Positions 1 through 9,501 of a stretch of DNA of 64,000 nt are shown here, one piece after another. The notes under the pieces were generated by a model. The model was not told where the DNA came from. It saw only the letters and a program-made list of their open reading frames with translations, and did no database searches. Both the position numbers and the translations under genes were made by a program. The first letter of the stretch is position 1; each line of letters starts with the position of its first letter. This DNA is from Sinonovacula constricta (lineage: Eukaryota > Mollusca > Bivalvia > Cardiida > Solecurtidae): positions 27,218,499 through 27,282,498 of the forward strand of contig CM017563.1 in NCBI GenBank assembly GCA_007844125.1, written 5' to 3'.

Positions 1-73
1 AGCAATTAGCAGGTCTGGTCATAGCATGTGGGGGCCTGGCTCAGTGGGATACCACATTCCTTTCGAGATCCCT
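1..73. mobile_element. Right end of a TTAA-type short DNA transposon (copy 1, truncated by window edge)
   Basis: These 73 bases match 37297-37369, the right end of the complete element described there, with one difference that I can see (a C for a G in the last nine bases). The copy ends in GAGATCCCT and is followed at once by TTAA (74-77), as expected for an element that duplicates TTAA on insertion. The left part lies outside the window. It carries no coding sequence and is best read as a non-autonomous, MITE-like copy. Confidence 0.75.
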
Positions 74-77
74 TTAA
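74..77. repeat. TTAA target site of copy 1
   Basis: TTAA directly abuts the terminal inverted repeat of the element at 1-73. The matching left-hand TTAA is outside the window. Confidence 0.6.
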
Positions 78-226
78 GCATAGCCGCGAGGAAGTTGACC
101 CTTTAACGGAATGAAGATCCTTCAACACTGTTTCGTGTAAGTTTATGGTCGTTACCTATGTTTGATACCTGGAAGAGGCAGATCGTACAAATAAAAACAA
201 AAACGTTGGAGTCCGTTAATTCGTTC

Positions 227-470
227 GGACCAAAATTCACTGTGGGAACAAGCCCAGCTAATCAGATGTCATAAATGTTTTCAAAAATTTACACCGAGGC
301 AGGCATTGATACCACGGGCAGATCGATTTCAAGTCATTCCGGCAGATTCACCCGCTGAACTCGGTTGTAGAATGGGGGATTTTCTAACAAGGCCATAATC
401 AGCAGAAACCATTATCGCAGCACTGCAGAGCACGCTTGCCAGAAAGAGAGCAATTCAAAATACTCAGCGA
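227..470 (+). pseudogene. Crypton-like tyrosine recombinase relic
   Basis: Frame 2 reads through a recognisable piece of the tyrosine-recombinase catalytic core of the Crypton/DUF3504 type found in many animal genomes. A stretch ending in MFSKIYTEAGIDTTGR is followed by SISSHSGR, which supplies the H-x-x-R motif (His codon at 335-337, Arg at 344-346). Downstream come TRL, NGGFSNKAI and a HYRST block, resembling the GHRS box. At least three in-frame stops interrupt it (one before MFSK, one after FTR, one after TRL), and no N-terminal domain or clear catalytic Tyr is visible. Such recombinases excise and integrate Crypton elements by site-specific recombination; this copy must be dead. The family call rests on motif recognition alone. 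Confidence 0.62.
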
Positions 471-1164
471 CATAAGCAACAAGCTTGTGGCCTCATGTCA
501 GATGCAATAAAACCCGAACTGCCACCTGTCGGCGGGGATGATAAGGACCAACATCCTTTGACTTAAATACCTTATGGATCTATTGTCTGGTATTTAATCA
601 TTTTTGTGTTATACTTGCGTACCCAGTTTTTATGTATGTCTGCATCTGGTAAACTGTAAAGGAACGCGGGGCTTAAGTTTCCCCACAAAATATGTCACGT
701 GACCGGTAATAACGTGTCTCGATTGAGGGAAACTATAGCCACGCCTTCTATATAGCCATGCCCTTAATGGTTAAGTTTCACACTAAATGGGGGTTATGTG
801 CGCGCTGATTGTCTGAAAAAGTAGGTCAGGTTTTAAAGAGTGGTTATTTAACACAGGGCATCTATCCCCAAGCTCAAGTTATTCGTACGACAAGGGGTAT
901 GCAAAATCTTACACGTGCTATGGGTGTGCGACGTTGTGACACATTGTGAGGGATTGGGGTATGCCGGAATTTTTGTTGATTCTGTGCACCGATATTTCTA
1001 TCATTACATAGCACAGGGGCACTTATCAGGCGTTATGATGTGCCCTTAGCCCCGAGCGTTAGAAAGGAAGCCACTACTACCAACTTAAAAGTCTTTGGTT
1101 TGCAGTTGTAGTTTTTGTTTTTATTTTTATTTTTATGTTGTTGTTTTGTTTTGCCTCGAAGGGC
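471..1164. other. Intergenic DNA, no gene seen
   Basis: No open frame with protein-like character. An ATAGCCACGCC-type sequence (about 733-745) recurs near 21925 and, inverted, at 25097, so part of this may be a dispersed repeat. Confidence 0.5.
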
Positions 1165-1600
1165 TTGAGGTCGTGCCTGCTCAGAAATTCTGTCATTGCT
1201 TGAGGGATTTTGAAATAACCTGGCCGAAATGTCAAACACATGAAGACGACGTGTCGCGCACAAGACGCAGGTCGGTTACTAGAAGCTCAAGGCCACGCTT
1301 ACAGGTCGAAGTAAAAATCCCTGGTAGTGCACTGGTGGTCCTGTCTGCTCAGTTTCTTTGTCCTTTCTTGAGGGATTTTGAAATAACCGGACAGAACTGT
1401 CAAACACTTGAAGACGACGTGTCGCGCACAAGACCGACACAGGTCTGTTACTCGAAGGTCAAGTTCAAACTAACAGATCAAAGTCATAAATCCTAGTAGT
1501 GCACTGGTGGTCGTGTCTGCTCTGTAACTCTGTCATTTCTTGTGGGATTTTGTATAACCTTATAGAAATGTCAAACACATAAAGACAATTATCACACACT
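1165..1600. repeat. About 170-bp tandem repeat, ~2.5 degenerate copies
   Basis: The block TGAGGGATTTTGAAATAACC starts at 1201 and recurs at 1369 and, diverged, at 1541, giving periods of 168 and 172 bp. Each unit also carries a GTCAAACAC block, a GACGACGTGTCGCGCACAAG block (first two copies) and, in the second and third units, TAGTGCACTGGTGGTC. The third copy is truncated and more diverged. The open frame at 1095-1496 is a by-product of the repeat and is not protein-like. Confidence 0.75.
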
Positions 1601-3290
1601 TAAACCCGTCTTAAACAACCTCTCTTAGGGGTAACATTTTGTCGTCAATATAGCAGGTAGTCTCAAATCTGAGGGTTAATTGCTAACTTGTACACAAATA
1701 GTCAGAAATTAAGTTTCCTGTTTGATTAACCACGTTCACTTAGGTTTATAAAACAAATAACTATTGGAGGTTGTCACATAACTTTTGTTGTAAGGACAGC
1801 GTTTATTTTATCTGATGTATTTTTGCCTATTCAAAACAAATGATAGGAGGTAAAAAGTTCAATATATTTATATACATACATCTAATGCTACTGTCTTTTT
1901 AATAACTCAAATACCTCAATGACAATTACAAAATTTGCTTTTATGAATATGACATGATATGGTACTAGATATAATATGTCTGTTTACAACGACCTTTCTT
2001 GTCACCATTAATTTAAGTCATCTTTTGCTTTTTATCTCTAATTTACCTTGTTTAAAAAATATTAGTTAGTATCAATTTAAACGCCAAATATATCAACATT
2101 GCGGTTCCTTTTAACCTATTCATGTTTGTTTTTACATTCGTCACTACTCGGCGGTATCTGAACAAGTCCTTTTTTCGAGGAAATGTCCGAGGTGTTCCGT
2201 ATGGTTTTTGATGCCGCGAACGGCATCAAATCTTTCCTGGAAAAGTCCTATGGATGGCGCTGTTGTTTTATAAACAAGTGAATATCGGCGCTGTTATGCA
2301 ATGAAATTTCGGTCATGATAAAACTTTTTATACAAATTAGATTTATCCTTATAATTATAATAATAATTATTATTATTTTTATTTTTATTATTATTATATC
2401 ACAAAGTAGGCACCACATGTATGTATTATTTAATGTCATCGAATGCCATGAAATAATTTCCGCAAAGTCGTAGGTCTCCGTGGATTAAATTTCACATTGA
2501 CTGAAAAGTCACTAGATAGAGGTATGTATGACCCTCGAAAGTCTTATACCTCGGACAAACATTTACATTATTACTTAACATAACAACACATTTAGTATAC
2601 ATACAGGTCCTGTTTTAATAAATAAATCATCAGCCAAATCAACCATCCATAAAATATTCTTAATACACGTTAATTTACCCTTTAATACTTAAAAAAGTTT
2701 AGGTCTATGCCTGTCTTTGTTGGTCATTTTCGGTCATTACAATGTAACTCGTACCGAAATTATTTCGTTCGTATATATGCTCACATACTCCAAGTATGTA
2801 TTTCACTTTGCGTTTGTATACAAGTCGTTATTACTGGTCATTTAATGTACACATATGCAAAACCGTCTAAAATGGATCTGTCTGTTATTTATAGCACATC
2901 AATTTCAGTCGGACACCAATCGAACTCGGTATCTACCTGTAAATTCATACCTGGCACATTTTACGTTGGCACAGTTTGACCGATGTCACATGAGTGTCGG
3001 AAATTCAATACGGGCAGAAAAAGTTCAACTACAGTACAATACGAGTGATAGTTAGCTTGTACCCCAATTGCGAATTGTTAGACCATTTCAGTCGCGCAGG
3101 CACTAAATACATAGTAACCATAAAACGTACCAACATTTAAAATCCCACCAAAACTTGAATGATGTATAAATATTACACATCTATCTATACAATGTTTCCG
3201 TATAATTCTGTGGTAATCAGTGCAGTCTGCCCTTGCATACAAATTAGTGCAGTCATGTAATATAAACATTATGATCAACAACTGACATAC
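1601..3290. other. AT-rich intergenic DNA with a short perfect hairpin
   Basis: No gene is supported. The stretch contains an AT microsatellite-like tract (about 2350-2400) and a perfect 10-bp-stem, 4-nt-loop hairpin at 2207-2230. Short open frames here have no protein-like composition. Confidence 0.5.
2207..2230. repeat. Perfect inverted repeat (10-bp arms, CGAA loop)
   Basis: TTTGATGCCG and CGGCATCAAA are exact reverse complements separated by CGAA. The function is unknown; such hairpins can mark transposon ends, but no element boundary is evident beside it. Confidence 0.7.
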
Positions 3291-3540
3291 CGGATCTGGT
3301 AGCGCAGTCGATAGAGCGTCGGCTCCAGGTACGGTAGGTCCAGCGTTCGATTCCGGGCCGCGATATACCAAAGTCGTAAAAAATGGAAGTGGTATAGCTT
3401 CTTTGCTAACTCTCAAGCAAATATAAGAGTGCAGGCAGCAATATATCTGCAGCAATATATCTGCTTCAAGTGGACACCGTTTCCAGACAATCGAAATACT
3501 GTTGATTGGACGATAAACCCAATAAAACAAACAAACAACA
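3291..3540 (+). mobile_element. tRNA-derived SINE, internally shortened
   Basis: The head looks like a tRNA gene promoter: an A box TAGCGCAGTCG at 3300-3310 and a B box GCGTTCGATTCC at about 3343-3354. The tail carries AAGTGGACACCGTTTCCAGA and an end rich in ATAAACCCAATAAAACAAAC, the complement of the tail seen at 51605 and 52769. The middle block present in those copies (pairing with CCAGTCGTGGAACTACCC) is missing, so this copy has an internal deletion. SINEs are transcribed by RNA polymerase III and moved by a partner LINE. The long minus-strand open frame across it is a shadow. Confidence 0.75.
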
Positions 3541-3889
3541 ATTGATAATAGTAAGGTTTTAATTGTGTGCACAGGTCTTACGTTTATTGTTTTTAGCTTA
3601 TGTGGTTGTTTTAGAAACATTGGAAACCAAACACCATGATAGATATATAACAGTATGGTCATTTTACTGCTGAAATAACATTTACATAACCGTTAAAAAC
3701 AACAATACTGCTTCTCAAAGCTGTGACGTCACCCCGTAGACATTCCCAAACCAATTATAAATATAAGGGTCGCAGATAGAACGGTGACCCAATCAACTAA
3801 TTATTGTGCCCATGTTATCGTATATTCTTCAACATTGTATATTCTTCAACGAAATCTCGCTCAAGTGACGGAAAGCAAATCATATTTAC
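3541..3889. other. Intergenic DNA before the LTR element, no gene seen
   Basis: No repeat or gene recognised. It ends at the 4-base target duplication of the LTR retrotransposon. Confidence 0.5.
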
Positions 3890-3893
3890 ACGC
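3890..3893. repeat. Target site duplication ACGC (left)
   Basis: ACGC precedes the TG of the left LTR and matches the ACGC following the CA of the right LTR. A 4-bp duplication fits Ty3/gypsy integrases. Confidence 0.7.
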
Positions 3894-4651
3894 TGTTACG
3901 ACCCGTCGCGCTATATAAGTTTATTTGTATAAAGTGGCACGTTTACTAAACGACGAAATGGTGTAACAGAAAGAACAAGTTAGCAACAAACTAGTACAAT
4001 AATGTTTTATTTAAAAAAAAACAATTAAAAATATGGCATAATAAAACAATAACAAATAAATGAAACAAAATTTCAGAAGGCAAAATAAATATTAGCTTAC
4101 AGTTTGTCCCTTTCGAAGGTGTCCCTTTAACAATGCAACAAATAATCCAGCGTCGAATATTCCTGAAGAGTTTTCGGTAGAATGGTCTCGTAGATAAGCA
4201 CAGTTGAAATAATCCAAAGGTAGAACAATACAGGAATGTTAATTATATTATCCTAATTCAACACTTTAATATTTATGTCACTATTTATGTCACTGTAGAA
4301 TATAGTAAGTCCACGTAAGTTTCAACACAGAAAGAGTTTAAGATAAAGGCTGCAAGTATTTCCAAATTATATGTCCAATCTCTAAGCAAACTTTTTATTC
4401 AAATCCCAAACTTCCAAACTTAACTTTAATTCGGCAAACGCGCCCTTATATATACCCAAAGAATTTCCAGAACATTCACGTACCCAGAACATTTTCGAAG
4501 ACCAGTTAAAAATAAACAATTGAACTTTCTAGCATGATCCTTTTCTTCTAGCAGTTAATACGCGAATGCTACGTCATCAAAACCACAACGGTAAACAACC
4601 CTTAACCCTACTAGCGTAACCTTAAACGCTTGTGTACTATTATACATAATA
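3894..4651 (-). repeat. 3' LTR of the gypsy-like element
   Basis: It begins TGTTACGACCCGTCGCGC (plus strand) and matches 9502-10242 throughout, apart from scattered substitutions and small indels, including a 12-bp tandem duplication (TTTATGTCACTA, about 4272-4295) absent from the other LTR. The inner end reads TA where the other LTR has CA. On the minus strand a TATA box TATATAA maps to 4446-4452 and a poly(A) signal AATAAA to 4005-4010. Confidence 0.88.
4446..4452 (-). promoter_or_regulatory. TATA box in 3' LTR
   Basis: TATATAA on the minus strand within GGGTATATATAAGGGCGCG. The same motif is at 10040-10046 in the 5' LTR, as expected for an RNA polymerase II promoter in U3. Confidence 0.5.
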
Positions 4652-4662
4652 CCTCCACCCCT
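4652..4662 (-). other. Polypurine tract of the LTR element
   Basis: On the minus strand AGGGGTGGAGG sits directly upstream of the 3' LTR, the position of the plus-strand primer in retroelements. Confidence 0.6.
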
Positions 4663-4982
4663 AAAGGAAAAAAGATTTATGCAATAAATCATTTTTAGAA
4701 TATTAAATTTACAATTACTCAATTAAGTAAGTTATTGCAACAATGATACAAAATGCAATATAAGTGTCACAAGTTAAACAGATATAATATCAAAACATAT
4801 GAAATTTCAACTTTACACAATTTAGTGTTACAAATTATAAATTGCATGTATTACATATTTACCAGACATCATATCAAAACAAACTGTAATTAATATAACA
4901 CAATAACAGTTATACAAAGTTCAAAATACATGTAATCTTTTAAATAAACATGTAATAACATATTTTGCTTCAGTTAACACAA

Positions 4983-6119
4983 TTACATACGAGACAGAGC
5001 ATCAGGTATAACATTGTTTGTGGTCGCTGAATACAACAATAGGTTTAACTGAAGAAGTTAAATACACTTTAAAATGTCATATAGCAAAAATAAGAGCAAG
5101 GCACTCTTTTTCAATTGTAGAATAATTTCTCTGATGTTTGTTAAACTTCTTTGAGAAATAACACACGGGATGATCAATACCCTCACTATCTGATTGTAAC
5201 AGAACAGCACCAGCACCGACGTCACTAGCATCAACAGCCAATGAAAAACTTTTACCAAAGTCTGGTGCTAAGAGAATTGGTGCACTCTTAAGTACAGCTT
5301 TTAATTTGTCAAATGCAGTTTGACATTGAAAACTGCATACAAATGATTTACCCGTTTTGAGAAGGTTTGTCAAAGGTTCTGCAATGTCAGAAAAGTGTTT
5401 ACAAAATTTTCTGTAATAGCCTGCCATACAAAGAAATCGCAAAAATTGCTTTTTACATGTAGGTATTGGAAACTCAGAAATAGCCATAACTTTTGCTTCA
5501 ATAGGTTTTACATGACCCTGTCCCACAATATGTCCTAAAAAGGTCAACGTAGCGTGACAAAATTCACTTTTATCCAGGTTGATGGTTAGCTTTGCCTCAC
5601 TCAGTCTGTTGAAGAAAGATCAGATGATTTCCAGTTGTTCGGCAAATGTTTCAGAGTAGATGATGACGTCGTCGATGTAGGCATCGCACCCGTTAAGTCC
5701 AGAAATGACAGAGTTAATGAGTCGTTGGAACGTCGCTGGTAAATTCTTCATGCCAAATGGCATAACCTTGTATTGGTACAGTCCTTCTGGTGTCACAAAT
5801 GCAGACAATTCCTTTGCTCGGTCTGTAAGAGGTACTTGCCAAAATCCTTTCAGAAGATCGAACTTTCCCAACTTTGTCAATACAATCATCCATCCTTGGT
5901 ATAAAATATGAATCCGTCTTTTTGATGATATTGATCTTTCTTTAGTCAGTGCAAAGTCTATATGTTCCATCTGGTTTGGGCACAAGAATACACGTTAAAC
6001 TGCATTTTCTCTGACTAGGCTCAATAAAGTCAGTGTCCAGTAAGAACTTTATTTCTTATTTTAGATATTGTTGTTTTGATGGATTCATTCTGTATGGATG
6101 TTGTTTAACAGCAGCTTCA
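4983..6119 (-). pseudogene. Reverse transcriptase-RNase H region of pol, disrupted
   Basis: On the minus strand the RT starts near 6119 with KQHPYRMNPSKQQYLK, then LVPKPDGTYRLCTD (a TAA replaces the following Tyr codon), FDLLKGFWQVPLT and the catalytic YIDD box (5668-5679). A TGA at about 5620 interrupts the thumb region. The RNase H begins around LAVDASDVGAGAVLL and continues through YFSKKFNKHQRNYSTIEKE to LIFAI. A stop and an internal deletion then join VYLTSSVKPIVVFSDH almost directly to NVIPDALSRM and a natural TAA. A one-base frameshift lies near 5870. These enzymes copy element RNA into DNA. Stops, a frameshift and the RNase H deletion make this copy non-functional. Nothing coding follows before the LTR. 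Confidence 0.87.
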
Positions 6120-6124
6120 CTTTC

Positions 6125-7165
6125 ATCATGTTACTTCTGTTACTAGCGTATGACTTTGTTGTCGTCATGTTACTTTTGTTGTCATCGTTTTACTTTTGAT
6201 ATCAGCGTGTGACTTGTTGTCGTCATGTTACTTTTGTTGTCATCGTTTTACTTTTGTTATCAGCGTGTGACTTGTCGTCATGTTACTTTTGTTGTCATCG
6301 TTTTACTTTTGATATCAGCGTGTGACTTGTTGTCGTCATGTTACTCTTGTTGTCATCGTTTTACTTTTGTTATCAGCGTGTGACTTGTTGTCGTCATGTT
6401 ACTCTTGTTGTCATCGTTTTACTTTTGTTATCATCGTCATGTTACTTTTGTTGTCATCGTTTTACTTTTGTTATCAGCGTGTGAATTGTTGTCGTCATGT
6501 TACTCTTGTTGTCATCGTTTTACTTTTGTTATCAGCGTGTGACTTGTTGTCGTCATGTTACTCTTGTTGTCATCGTTTTACTTTTGTTGTCATCGTGTGA
6601 CTTGTTGTCGTCATGTTACTCTTGTTGTCATCGTTTTACTTTTGTTATCAGAGTATGACTTTGTTGTTATCATGTTACTTTTGTTATTGTTTTACTTTTG
6701 TTATCAGAGTATGACTTTGTTGTTATCATGTTACTTTTGTTATTGTTTTACTTTTGTTATCAGAGTATGACTTTGTTGTTATCATGTTACTCTTGTTGTC
6801 ATCGTTTTACTTTTGTTATCAGCGTGTGACTTGTTGTTGTCATGTTACTTTTGTTGTCATCGTTTTACTTTTGTTATCAGCGTGTGACTTGTTGTTGTCA
6901 TGTTACTTTTGTTGTCATCGTTTTACTTTTGTTATCAGCGTGTGACTTGTTGTTGTCATGTTACTTTTGTTGTCATCGTTTTACTTTTGTTATCAGAGTA
7001 TGACTTTGTTGTTATCATGTTGCTTTTGTTGTCATCGTTTTACTTTTGTTATCAGCGTGTGACTTGTTGTCGTCATGTTACTCTTGTTGTCATCGTTTTA
7101 CTTTTGTTATCAGAGTATGACTTTGTTGTTATCGTGTTACTTTGCATTCAGCATGTGGCTTTTGT
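6125..7165. repeat. 58-bp minisatellite inside the LTR element (~18 units)
   Basis: A typical unit is 6841-6898. Units are 58 bp with variants lacking part of the unit. Each unit resolves into three related 18-20-bp pieces, for example GTTGTCATCGTTTTACTTTT and GTTGTCGTCATGTTACTCTT. It lies between the protease linker (ending about 7171) and the start of RT (about 6119). Open frames here consist only of Leu/Val/Cys/Phe-rich repeats and are not protein-like. Confidence 0.92.
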
Positions 7166-7170
7166 TGTCG

Positions 7171-8253
7171 TCATGAGTCATGATGAGGATCAATGTGTTG
7201 GTGCTGAACAAGTTGTGACCTTGACTTTTTATCATCAAATTTGTCATTGGATGAATGACCATCAGTTGAAAATGTTGACATATCAGAATGTGACGAACTC
7301 ACATGTTTAAGGGACGGGTCATTAGCCTCGTTGTAAATCTGACCTATAAAAGTGTCAGCCAAGTCAACATTAGAATTGACATGTTTGTCAACGGCATTTT
7401 CAGCCGAACTCTGGATAGCTTTGCTAGCCATAGAACGAGTAACTGCACAAGAAGGATAAAGATCAGGAATTTCCTGTTCCGCAGGATCAGGACGTTTGTT
7501 CGTGATAGGTGTGTCAGTTACGAGTGGGTTTACCACGACCTTATCTCCAGCTAAGTCGTTGCCTAGCAACAAATGGACACCCTCAAAAGGTAATGAAGAT
7601 CTAAGACCGACAGACACTAAACCACTTACTAAAGTGGAAGACAAAACAATGTTATGGAGAGGGACAGTTAAAGAACCTCACTCTACACCCTGAATAACAA
7701 CACTTACTCCAGAGAAGGACTTTTCGGAAAACGACAGAGTATCAGCCAAAATAAGAGATTGGGACGCCCCTGTGTCTCTTAATATCTTAATAGGGGTAGG
7801 CGGGCAAGAATCACCTGGAAGTGATACAAAACCATTTGACATAAATGGCTCATAAATATCCATAACAGAGTCAGAACTGGGTTTTGAAACCTCAACGGTA
7901 TGAGAAAGCTCTTTTGCCTTTGGCAAGACATCAGGTTTGTTAGTCTGATCAAAAGTGTCAACTTCGACACAAGTCTGTGGCCTTGACTTGAAAGTGGTGA
8001 GGCCTGTTGGTTTGTACCCACCACTAGACTGCTTCTCCTTTAATTTTAAATAGTCAGAAATGAGGTGACCAGTTTTCTTGCAATAATTGCAAGTAACATT
8101 AGATAAGGTTTTTCGTTCAATGGACGGTTTTTGTCTGTGTGAACTGAACTGACTCGAAAAGCCAGTAGAATTACTATTGTGTTTTAACTTAGCCTTTACA
8201 TGTGGACTTGAATTGGTATTTCTTGTAGTGCTAAGTGTAGATGTGAAGTTTGG
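7171..8253 (-). pseudogene. Zinc knuckle, aspartic protease and linker of the LTR element
   Basis: Minus strand. A nucleocapsid-type zinc knuckle reads CNYCKKTGHLISDY (first Cys codon 8089-8091). It follows C-x2-C-x4-H-x4 but has Tyr (8050-8052) in place of the last Cys, so zinc binding is probably lost. The protease active site ILRDTGASQSLI follows, carrying the D-T-G-A motif of retroelement aspartic proteases that cleave Gag-Pol. After an in-frame stop (about 7690) comes a linker with HLLLGNDLAGDKVVV and YPSCAVTRSMA, which I recognise as typical of the protease-to-integrase linker in this gypsy group. It ends against the minisatellite. Confidence 0.8.
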
Positions 8254-8865
8254 TTAAGGAACAAATGAGACCTTGTTAGTCAATGAATAGTCATCAGCCA
8301 AACGAGCAGCTTCATCAAAAGTTTCAACTTGTTTTTCATCAATTAAGGTCTTAATGTCAGGTTGGATGCAGCGTTTTAACTCTTCAATAAGCATACGCTG
8401 CCGTAATTGTGCATGGTCTTGTTCTATTCCTTTAGATGAACACCATCGGTCAAATAATTGTGTTATTGTTCTAGCAAACTCAACATGTGTTTGATTAGTT
8501 TCTTTTTTACAATTCCTATTTTTTTGTCTATATGCCTCAGGGACCAGTTCGTAGTCTTTAAGGATGTAATCTTTGACAATGTCATAGTTAGAACACTGTT
8601 CAATGCTTAACTGTGTGTAGATTTCACGTGCTTTACCTAACAGAACAGTTTGCAGAAGTAAAGTCCAGTGCTCTCTTGGCCATTTCAAGTTATCTGCAGC
8701 TTTCTCAAAATGCAAAAAGTATTTGTCAACATCCTTTTCTTGAAATGGAGGAACAAGTCTAATATTCTTCGCACATCAAATGCTTTATTTTGAAAGGGTG
8801 TCTGATCTGCTCTGTCTAGTTTCTTCAATTCTAACTGAAACTGCCTGTCCCTTTCTCTTTCTTCC

Positions 8866-8908
<43 letters not shown>

Positions 8909-9382
8909 CGTTCTTTTTCTCGTTCTCTCTCTTCTCTTTCTCTTTCTCGTTCTCTTTCTCGTTCTCTATCTCGTTCTCTTTCCGTTCTCTCTTCTCGTTC
9001 TCTTTCTCCTTCTCTCTCTTCTCGTTCTCGTTCACTTTCTCTTTCTCTCTTCTCGTTCTCGTTCCATTTTCTTTTCTTCCAACTTTAACTTTTGTAATTA
9101 TAGTCGCTCTTCTCTTTTCATTCTTAATTTCTCTAATTGCAATTTTAATTCTATGTCCTGGTCTGACACATCTTCCTTTACAAACGACATAAAGTCAGTC
9201 GAAAGTATGATGCCATCAATCAAAGTTTGAATAAGCATGTTGCAAATAGCCTGTTTTCGCATTGATGCTTTAATTCCAGGAACATTATAATCAGCAGCGA
9301 TGTCAAGCAAATCAGACTTTTTGGCCAAATTTAACTCCTCCTGAGTAGGCGACTTTACAAAATTTTCCAAATTAAATGCCAT
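8254..9382 (-). pseudogene. Gag of the LTR element, disrupted
   Basis: Minus strand. The start Met at 9382 lies about 100 bp after the primer site and opens MAFNLENFVKSPTQEELN. The first segment is stopped at 9098 (REERL then TAA). A low-complexity Arg/Glu stretch follows, encoded by a purine-rich microsatellite (about 8860-9070). After a frameshift near 8760 the capsid resumes, with FLHFEKAADNLKWPREHW, VLLGKAREIYTQLS, YELVPEAYRQK and LFDRWCSSKG. This alpha-helical capsid resembles the Gmr1-like gag from which vertebrate SCAN domains are thought to derive. It would form the particle shell. It ends at a TAA (about 8254) where the frame otherwise continues toward the zinc knuckle. Confidence 0.82.
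8860..9065. repeat. CT-rich (plus) / GA-rich (minus) low-complexity tract
   Basis: A near-pure (CT)n run at about 8870-8904 is followed by CTCGTTCTCTTTC-type imperfect repeats. On the minus strand it encodes alternating Arg/Glu/Asn/Lys inside gag. The plus-strand Ser/Leu/Arg open frame is a shadow. Confidence 0.8.
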
Positions 9383-9478
9383 GGTAGCTTTTTACTGGTT
9401 TGTAGAAATATTTGTTCACAAAAAATTTAAATAAAAAAATATACACAAAAATAGCAGAGTTATCCTTTAACGTTTCAA

Positions 9479-9496
9479 ATCCCGGACGAGCCCCCA
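9479..9496 (-). promoter_or_regulatory. Primer binding site, tRNA-Pro type
   Basis: The minus strand reads TGGGGGCTCGTCCGGGAT, five bases inside the 5' LTR. From memory this is the 18-mer known as the tRNA-Pro primer site of some mammalian gammaretroviruses, complementary to the 3' end of tRNA-Pro. It primes minus-strand DNA synthesis. All 18 bases are intact. Confidence 0.82.
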
Positions 9497-9501
9497 ATTT
9501 C

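Noticed and set aside
3078..3662. 194-residue minus-strand frame as a gene
   Set aside because: It spans a tRNA-derived SINE in antisense and lacks any recognisable domain or start context.
4652..4982. Integrase downstream of RNase H in the LTR element
   Set aside because: Only about 330 bp of AT-rich noncoding sequence separate the RNase H stop from the 3' LTR. No zinc-binding HHCC or DDE motif is visible.
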